From Triatoma infestans (taxonomy: Eukaryota; Arthropoda; Insecta; Hemiptera; Reduviidae): 64,000 bases of DNA. The position numbers were made by a program, and so were the translations under genes. Where the stretch lies: positions 1-64,000 of the forward strand of contig JAAEAF010000186.1 of NCBI GenBank assembly GCA_011037195.1, written 5' to 3'. The notes beneath the pieces are model-generated. The model did no database searches. It saw nothing but the letters and a program-made list of their open reading frames with translations, and was not told the DNA's origin. Below are positions 56,474 through 64,000 of this stretch, piece after piece (the stretch's first letter is position 1; every line of letters begins with the position of its first letter).

Positions 56474-56653
56474 AGTAACGTTATCAATGAGGAAGAATGT
56501 AGAAAAAGAAGTGTTTACCAATTACTGGGAAAGGAGCAGCAATATGCCTTGTGCTTACAGTTTGGAATAGCTAGATTTTTACTGCCTCTCTCGGAAAGAA
56601 AAGATCTGATAACTTCAGCAGAACATGCCATTCTCTTCCAGAATGCACAAGAA
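56474..56653 (+). CDS. C2-PDZ-RhoGEF exon h (DH start)
   Basis: Acceptor taaacag, donor gtaagt; exactly 60 codons, phase 0. Encodes NVINEEECRKRSVYQLLGKE, QQYALCLQFGIARFLLPLSE, RKDLITSAEHAILFQNAQE. R-SVY-LL--E--Y---L---I--F--PL is conserved region 1 of DH domains. Confidence 0.9.
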
Positions 56654-56971
56654 GTAAGTAAAAATTTCAATAAAAAATTTATTCTCTACGATGCATGCTA
56701 TTGTCTATGGGCATTTCTTCTACTTTCTGTTTCTTGAATATTAACTTCACTTTATGGTCACGTTTATATCATCTGAAATTAATAACTATTATGATATATG
56801 GAACATAAAACTGATAAAAATTGGAATAATTTATATTTACCATTTTTATGTTTGTCTAAATCAATTTAGTACCCTTCATTTCTTTAACTTAATTGAAAAC
56901 TTGAACTAAACTCATCCCAAAAACTTGATATTTTCGAAACGTTCAAAATAATTAGAAATTTGTTTTCTTAG

Positions 56972-57058
56972 CTGTTACGCCATACAGAGGACATTCTGGA
57001 ACTTTACGTGCAAGATGAAACCCTTGGTCAAAGTCTGGGCAGAATTTATCATAAAAAA
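56972..57058 (+). CDS. C2-PDZ-RhoGEF exon i (DH)
   Basis: Acceptor ttttcttag, donor gtaatt; 29 codons. LLRHTEDILELYVQDETLGQ then SLGRIYHKK: conserved DH helix following the -I-F-N--E block. Confidence 0.9.
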
Positions 57059-57143
57059 GTAATTTAACATATTCTTCTCTTAAAAAAACGTTGATTATGT
57101 TACAAGTATTATTGTATTATTAATGATATATGTTTACTTTCAG

Positions 57144-57311
57144 TTAAATGGCCTAAATAGTGCATATAGACGATATTGTATAGGGCTGAAAAAAGCCGAT
57201 TGCCTTTTAGTAGAAAAGACTAGAAACTCTAGTTTCATGAAACTGATCACGGAGCCACCAGTTCCAAGAAGACGGCCAGATCTTACAACTTTTATACACA
57301 AACCATTAGAG
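57144..57311 (+). CDS. C2-PDZ-RhoGEF exon j (DH)
   Basis: Acceptor actttcag, donor gtaata; 56 codons. Encodes LNGLNSAYRRYCIGLKKADC, LLVEKTRNSSFMKLITEPPV, PRRRPDLTTFIHKPLE. The Y--YC-----A and L--FI-KPLE blocks match DH conserved regions 2 and the start of 3, where most DH domains have a L--YL--P-QR core; here FIHKPLEHYREMLKLL. Confidence 0.9.
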
Positions 57312-57329
57312 GTAATAACTCTATAGTTT

Positions 57330-58030
57330 ATACATTTAGAACCCTGATTTTTCGAAATATGTACTCTTAACAGGGAAGTAAGATAACTGGTCCATGTTAT
57401 TCAGTAGAATAAAGCTGATATGAAACACCTGCAATGAATTTTGCAGGAATAGTGTTTCAAATTAAAGCTGCAGATATTTACATAACTAATTTTTATGTAT
57501 ACCAAGTTTATAGAAAATCCTTGGTTCCGTGTTTGAGCACCAGGGAAAAAATGAATAATCCTTTTAGTGGAGACATCTTTGATTAATCATTTTTCATCAA
57601 AGTTTAAAATTTTTCCTGTTCTTAACTGATCAAAAACACACCAGCTTCTAAAAATCATATTTCCATCTCCAAGGACCTCAAAATATCCATTTTCAGTGAA
57701 TCATCTATTTAGAAAATCTGACCATTATAGTATATAGTATATTATAGTATATACTCTTATAGCAATATAAGAATAAAATAGATTTTTCTGTTTTTATTTT
57801 CATCAGCTGAAAGTAATTTTACCATTTATCGCTTTGAAATTTCGAGAATAACTTTCTTCTTTCCTTTGATGTTCATGTTTGTTCAAAGTAAAAACACTTT
57901 ATATGTTTATATTCATGACTCTAAAGAAGTTTTCTTGTTCGGAATATTTCTAAGGATGATTCTGCAAAGTAATCGCATATCTAAGTACGCCCCTCATAAC
58001 AAAATCTACAAAAATAAGTTTTTATTATTC
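57330..58030 (-). repeat. Degraded Rep-A-like sequence in an intron
   Basis: Complement boxes such as aatgaattttgcagg, tgtttcaaattaaagctgcag and accaagtttatagaaaatcc suggest an old minus-strand Rep-A unit. Much diverged. Confidence 0.4.
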
Positions 58031-58086
58031 TTTCTTTAATTCAGTAAAATTTTCCTGTGTTAATCAATATTATTAATCCATTTCAG

Positions 58087-58188
58087 CATTATCGTGAGAT
58101 GCTTAAACTACTGCAAACAACTTTAAATATAACTAAAACAAAAGATGAGGATTATATAGCGCTATCGAAAGTAGTGCATGAAATGCAG
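58087..58188 (+). CDS. C2-PDZ-RhoGEF exon k (DH end)
   Basis: Acceptor catttcag, donor gtagga; 34 codons. HYREMLKLLQTTLNITKTKD and EDYIALSKVVHEMQ: the long DH helix with Y---L--L----- and D---L--------- spacing. Confidence 0.9.
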
Positions 58189-58337
58189 GTAGGAATGAAA
58201 AAGAAAACGGAAATATTTACCACAATTGTTTAATTATTTCTTTTGAATTTGATTAATCCTGGACAGAACTAGTTGGATATTGAGCATGAGAAATCGTGAT
58301 TATTTTCTAACTTATAAATACAAATTTTTTCTTTTAG

Positions 58338-58451
58338 GCAACATATAGAGAGATCACAGTAGAATCAGGATTGATGGAACCTGATGGAGAAGGCAAGCCT
58401 CTTTTATCTCTCCAAGATTTAGAAAGCAGATTGGTATTCACGAGATGCAAG
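58338..58451 (+). CDS. C2-PDZ-RhoGEF exon l (DH-PH linker)
   Basis: Acceptor tcttttag, donor gtactt; 38 codons. ATYREITVESGLMEPDGEGK then PLLSLQDLESRLVFTRCK: linker with the L-DLE-RLVF block that enters the PH domain. Confidence 0.85.
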
Positions 58452-58805
58452 GTACTTGATCTATATGCATATTGTATTCTTATTCTACTACATATTATCT
58501 AATAAGAACATTAATTCAAAATCTCAAATGTTCCACCAGAATTAAAGAATAGGTATTCAGGTACCAAGTAAAATAAGATTTCTTGGCAACAATAATTACC
58601 TGAGCTGATAGCATACGAGTATATCTAAATAAAATAATTTTTTAAAATTAAAGTCTACAATTTTTGTTTCAGTAAGCAGAAGAGTTATTATTTCATTTAT
58701 ACAAAATTTGAAAACTTTTTTAATATATTAATAATCTAAAAATTAAGAATATTATTGAACTCTTATATGTTAGCAGAGATATAATTTGAATAAGTATTGT
58801 TACAG

Positions 58806-59016
58806 CCGTTCGTGTTAAGTTCACCGGGTCGCCAGTGGATCTTTGGAGGAGATCTCAGCCGAGTTGAAGGACGCTCTGTTCGACCATTTTGGGCACTCTT
58901 ATTTACTGACCTATTACTGTTTGCTAAAGTTAGTAGGGATCGAGTTATCTTTGTAACAGAGGAGCCACTCTCACTAAGTCAAGTTAGTCAGGCTCTTTTC
59001 TCAATTAGAAAAAAAG
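58806..59016 (+). CDS. C2-PDZ-RhoGEF exon m (PH)
   Basis: Acceptor ttgttacag, donor gtagag. PFVLSSPGRQWIFGGDLSRV, EGRSVRPFWALLFTDLLLFA, KVSRDRVIFVTEEPLSLSQV. The GDL-R------R---LFTDLLLFAK run is the beta-strand core of PH domains in RhoGEFs. Ends with one base of an Ala codon. Confidence 0.9.
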
Positions 59017-59303
59017 GTAGAGTGATTATTAAAACTTTTTTTTTAATATTTTCTACTATTTGAAATTTATATTTATTTCAGTTACCCTTTAAATCTAGAA
59101 TTGTTGACTTCTTTAAAAATAAAATTTAATAGAAAATGAATTAATATTTTACATTTGGTATAATATTTCTTGGTAAAATAATAAATTATTTTTTATTTCT
59201 CAATTAACATTGCCAAGAAAATTTAAATATTCATTCATATATTTATAGCGTTTATTTGTTATTATACTCAACTTTTGATATTCCTTATTTAAACTGCATT
59301 TAG

Positions 59304-59487
59304 CAACCGAATTCCGCTTACTGGTCAGTAACAGTGCCCCAGGTGAAGAAAGTCCTGCAGTTGGCGGATGTGCTGATCTTCAATTAACTAGAACCCCCAG
59401 GAAAGGTCCAAGAAGAAGAACTGTTGCTTTAAGAGCGCCAACTCCTGAGTTGAAAGCTGTCTGGCAAAATCTCATCCAACGACAAAT
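59304..59487 (+). CDS. C2-PDZ-RhoGEF exon n (PH end)
   Basis: Acceptor catttag, donor gtatgt. ATEFRLLVSNSAPGEESPAV, a Gly/Arg insertion (LTRTPRKGPRRRTVALRAPT) and PELKAVWQNLIQRQ. The F-L-V strand and the W---I C-terminal helix complete the PH fold; the basic insertion between them is atypical. Confidence 0.9.
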
Positions 59488-60438
59488 GTATGTAATAACA
59501 GATATGATTTTCCATTTTTTTTTTTTTTTTTTTTTTTTTTGAATAGTAAAAGAATAGCAAATCGTTGAGAACACCTATCCAACAAATAAATTATACTGAT
59601 AAACAAAAGAAGACATTTTCATTAAAATTTATTTTTAGCATAGGATTTTAAATTTTACCTAAAAAATTTCATCGGTGAAATAGATTTCTAAGTTAATCTT
59701 TTTAATCTAGAGTTTCTAAGTTAATCGTTTTTCATAACGTCAGCAAATATATTAATCACATTTATGTCAGTATATGTATGAAATTTTAGTCAGGCCTTGT
59801 GTGAATGAACATGTCCCATTTACTAAGTGGAAATATTGTAATCATGCATTTAGGAAGATCTCAGAATTTAAGTTTGTGAATATAGATTATGAAAATGCAT
59901 TCCATCAGTATTTCTTTCTTTAGGTACAATTTATTAAAAACATAATCTAAGAAAGACATTCCATAAGTTTTCATTACCTTTTTATGTGATAATCAATCCT
60001 TTTTGTGAACGAAAAATTCAAAGGCTACTTTGGAGGAAAATCTGTCACAGCTCTATCAATACCCCTTAAAATCAATTTTCTCCAAAATTAGGTCTCTTTG
60101 AAAAAAAACTATTAACAAACGACATTATTTACTTGTCATGCAATTCGAGATACAGGATAATACAATCAGTGTAGATAATATGAAGTAAACTTCATTTTAT
60201 TTTTTTAAATAATCCTTATATTAATGAGAAGGTGAATTGTGATATAGTTCTCATAGAGTGCTTTATTAACGCAGAAAATAAAAAGAATTTGAAGCAATTC
60301 GATAAAACTCATAGTAATGGAACAGTTACTTTTTGTGAGGAGGAAACACATTTCAAAGTCCCAAAATATTTTATCATTAATTTTAGTTTTCTTAACATCT
60401 AATAAATTGGTAGAAATAATTTCTCTTCTTAATTTCAG

Positions 60439-60589
60439 AATATATGTAAACACAGGCCGTGGAGGAACCCCAGCTAGTAGTCCAATGGATTCCCCAGATC
60501 CTTTAACAGCGGATTCAATGGAATCTATATCTACGAAGCGCCAGGTACTGCTAGGCATTCTGCCTCCTAACCCACCCGCGCCTTCCTGA
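60439..60589 (+). CDS. C2-PDZ-RhoGEF exon o (Ser/Pro tail, stop or further splice)
   Basis: Acceptor aatttcag. IYVNTGRGGTPASSPMDSPD, PLTADSMESISTKRQ: Ser/Pro-rich, with possible proline-directed phosphorylation sites. Either it continues 14 codons to a stop at 60587-60589 (VLLGILPPNPPAPS) or it splices at CAG|gtactg (60545, phase 0) to exons beyond. I cannot decide; the second would leave the gene incomplete in this window. Confidence 0.8.
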
Positions 60590-60604
60590 GGCACAGCCTC
60601 TCCT

Positions 60605-63600
60605 CCTCGTCTAAATAGATGCTGTAGTCCGACGAGGTTCTAAAATTGATTCGAAATGCACTTGTTTAAAATCTGCAATTAATTCATGAAAATCTAAAAA
60701 AAATATATGCGTGCCAAATGCCTGGCTGTAAAGTCCATAAGTTCATTTTTATTTACTTATCGTCTTTAATTTTAAGGAGTGAATAAAATATTTTATAAAT
60801 AATTCATAGTGGCAAAAAAAATTGTTAAAAAGTCAATCGTCTGTTATTATAAGTAATTAGGAAGGATACTAGAATCGTTTTAAAGAAATATCTGCCATTA
60901 TGGAAATATTCTTACAAGTTATTCTAATCATGATGGTATAACCACTCACTATTTTTAAGAGTTGATTAAAAGGAAAATGCTTATTTTTTATTGGAAGAAT
61001 TATTACTATCAGAGTGAAATCTTGCTAAGTTGAGATCAACTTTTAAGTCTCATAAATTACCTAAATAGTACAATATAAGCATTTAGTATTCGGCGACTTT
61101 TAGAAATAATTGAAATAGAAAATAGTGGTGTATATTAAGGATTACTAGGTACTTTTTTTATTTTTTGAGGAGGTAAACATTGCCACTTCCGACCGTTTTT
61201 ATAGTTATTATAAGGGAATTTCTAAATATTATATAGTTCTAAATTGCTAAAAAGTGAGCGATGGAATAAAAGTATCGAATTGCCGATTTTTGATCAAATG
61301 TCACAAAAAAAAAATTAATGAAATTCTTTACTATTCAAAATGGTACTTTTAGGAATGTTCGATATGATGGGAACTTTATTATAAAATTAAATGTTATTGG
61401 AAGGAGCTTTAGAAAATCAAATATCACTTGGTCACATAAAATCCAGTCATCTTATAGCAAAAAAATAAAATAAATTCATTGCACTTTAATTCTAAAGTAT
61501 CTACAATGTATTACGACGAGTTGAATAACTTTAAAAAAGCGGGGAAACTGAAAATTATACAATATTTGAAATGATGACTATTTTTGGTATGGTAGGTAGT
61601 ATGGGACGCTTATCAAATAATTGGAAAATTGCTAGAATAATTGAAAAAAAGAAAAGTTTGTTCTACAATCACAATCAATATAACAGTAAACTAAACGGAT
61701 TATGTTTAATAAAATATTAAAAGGAGCGAAAATATTAATTTCTAAATTGAAATTACATGTTTAAAGTACCGATTTTAGGGCGACTAAAATTCTTCTAAAG
61801 CATGTGGGCTTAAAATTGGATATAAATATAACAACATAATTCATCGAATTTTTAAATTTCTATAAACCTTTAAAAACAAAAAAAAATTAAAACCTTACTG
61901 AATAACTCGTAGTATGGCTCTTTTAATCTATAAAATAACAATATATCTGAAAAGCGTTATCTTAAATACTTGCTTCATTGTTCGTATCATAGCTAATTTA
62001 AAGCTAAGGTTTAGGCTTCTTTTAACATTTCCTCTCGAACTTTAACGGACAGTGACAGTTGCTAATTTTTCCATCTTCTTAGTAATCTTACTGTCAAAGC
62101 TAATTAGTTCAAAATTTTCTATACGCTTTTCTAATCCGCTGTATTAACATTAACCTATTAACTATTCTTGCATTATAGACATTTATTTCAAATTTACTAA
62201 TCCACATCATATTGTCTAAAAATATTACGACATACATAGTTTTAAAAATTACTGAATTTAATACACCAGAAACTCTTTTTTAAGTACTTATAAGTAAAGA
62301 TATTAATAATACATTCATTCATTAAAAAAAATAACGTCGAAATATGTCAACTAATATAATTTGCATAGTAAAGATTCATGCATTATCTCATTCTATTGCT
62401 TAGAAATTCCAATTAAATCTGCCCCTGAGATTGCAAAGTATGGAGACAAAGATCATGATATCTCAGGATTCATAAGAAGTCAGAGAATAATTTTACTAAA
62501 GCAATGCATGAACATTCATCTATACACTGATTTTCAACGTTGTGTTTGCTTTAAAGCTTCTAGAGGTAGTAACATAAACTACAAATTTCCAAGTTGGAAA
62601 CATTTTTTAAATATTTTCTGAGAACTGAGTGACGAAATGCGGCAATGTAAAAAAGTTTAATTTATGAATACAGACAAATTATTTATGTTTATTTTTGTTT
62701 TGGTTTATCCCAATTATTATCTTGAACCATCATTTTATATACCTTTATAACTAGCATAGCCAGTTGCTATTGCAAAAAAAAAAAATTGAGAACTAAGAAA
62801 ATAAGAATCTTCTTTACTAAGATATTTTTCTTGTACTATTTCGAACTCAGATCTCAGAGGAAGAATTTGATGAACTCCAGATTTTTTGCTATTAAAAATC
62901 AATAAAGTTAAACTTTAGGATAGTCTTCCCTGCTGAAAAGATAAATTTGCCGGAACAAATTATAAGAAAAGTTTAGATATAGTTTCATTTTTTCATTTTA
63001 CCAAATGATTTGGTTAGCGTAAGAGGCTGACAAAATGTTGAATGTAATTATAGAATTATTTTGGGAAATATTTTTCTTTATAAAATATGGAAAATCAATG
63101 GTATTAAATCTTCATTGTAAAATTTATGTGGATTTCATCTCCTCAAATATCGCAGTATATCTCCAACTATTTACAAAAAAGACATATATTATTGATGTAA
63201 TATGTATTGACTATTTTCACTTCTTATACTTGCTATATATTAGAGACATTTCCACAAATTGAAGGTTTACCATTGTCAGATTAATCACCGTCAAGCCCCA
63301 TGCATTCGAAATCTCGTGACTCCCTTGTTAAATATCTCGTATGTATTTAATTTTCTCAATAAATAATTTTAATAAACCAGTTTTAACAAACATCTTATAC
63401 ATTAAAATCTCATAATTTATTTAATATACTAATATTTTTTAAACAATGAATATGTTTTTTTTATTAAACAAAAATTATTAAATATTGCTTTTTTTTGTTT
63501 TTTGCTATATTTTACTTTAAAATAATTGCAGGAAGTTGTGTAGTAATTTTCTTTAAATCATTGTACTGATTCCCATTTTCGGCCATGAGCCGATGCCTAC

Positions 63601-64000
63601 TCTGCCATTTAGAAATCCGGACTGAATTCAATTTAATAAGACTGTTTTACCCTGTGCCAAATGTTTCTCTAATTTGGACTCTATTGTTCGTATTTCTTTA
63701 ATAGCTCGGAAAGAAAAATGCGCAAATTAAAAAACATTTTTGAGGAAAACAAGTTTTTTTTTAAATTCGTTTACTGCATAATATGCAAACTTTTTATAAA
63801 ACCCTTATTGATAATGAACATATTCAGCTGTCGTAAGTACATAATTAAATGATTTTATTGCTGAAAAATTAAATTTTCTTGTTTTCTTAAATTTACTTTC
63901 TTTTTTTTTCTTTTTTTATGAAAAAATTAAAGTATTTGAAAACTAAATGAAAATATATAATTTAAAAAAACACTAACGCTCCATTCCAAACATATATAAA
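60605..64000. other. AT-rich flank or intron, nothing recognised
   Basis: No repeat terminus, exon or protein similarity was seen. The short open frames (62361-62621 and 63035-63262) have AT-driven composition and no recognisable domain. If exon o splices on, this is intron. Confidence 0.45.

Larger units (their letters stand above)
44466..60589 (+). other. Gene locus: C2-PDZ-RhoGEF (DH-PH) protein, 5' part not in view
   Basis: Twelve exons read continuously with matching intron phases and GT-AG borders. The encoded order is C2-like end, linker, PDZ, DH, PH-like, Ser/Pro tail. DH domains load GTP on Rho-family GTPases, PH and C2 domains contact membranes, and PDZ domains bind C-terminal peptides. 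The C2 and PDZ parts resemble those of RGS3/RGS12-type proteins while the catalytic part is a RhoGEF. The Drosophila RhoGEF GEFmeso came to mind as a possible counterpart, but I cannot confirm it, so no symbol is given. The first exon starts in mid-codon, so more coding exons exist upstream. Confidence 0.85.

Overview
This is a eukaryotic, almost certainly arthropod (probably insect), nuclear window. It is very AT-rich, has GT-AG introns, dense mobile-element debris of arthropod type (mariner, jockey-, I-, R1- and RTE-like LINEs, Penelope-like elements), and one split gene for a signalling protein. I cannot name the species. No prokaryotic operon, CRISPR array or rRNA is present.

Layout. 0-44 kb is a repeat graveyard without a recognisable host exon. 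Its main component is an unnamed high-copy noncoding repeat, called Rep-A here: a 13-bp hairpin at one end, tandem internal units of about 300 bp, and a short hairpin plus T-run at the other end. Copies lie near 2.3, 5, 6, 7.3, 9.4, 11.5, 14.4, 16.2, 18.2, 21.2-22.2, 23-29, 31.2-33.1, 34.9, 37.2 and 40-42 kb, with degraded ones at 49.4-50 and 57.4-58 kb. Other elements sit inside Rep-A: a 720-bp and two roughly 300-bp palindromes (Rep-B), a TAATGG-ended element (Rep-C), and a LINE-in-LINE nest at 27.0-28.5 kb.

Penelope-like (PLE) C-terminal fragments with the GIY-YIG endonuclease region lie on the minus strand at 1.1-1.7, 15.7-15.8 and 17.55-17.9 kb. Downstream of two of them is a hammerhead-ribozyme-like motif (about 0.53-0.57 and 15.26-15.30 kb). 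The same core (CUGANGA, hairpin, GAAA, short self-complementary helix III ending in C) recurs in both arms of Rep-B. Four Rep-B copies have 10-12 bp target duplications.

44.4-60.6 kb holds twelve plus-strand exons of one gene. They encode the end of a C2-like domain, a linker, a PDZ domain and then a RhoGEF (DH-PH) module. Reading phase is conserved across all eleven introns. Its 5' part lies outside or unrecognised to the left, and the 9.1-kb intron between PDZ and DH carries RTE, LTR-like and jockey debris. The protein would be an intracellular scaffolded Rho-family exchange factor. 60.6-64 kb is AT-rich DNA in which I see nothing coding.
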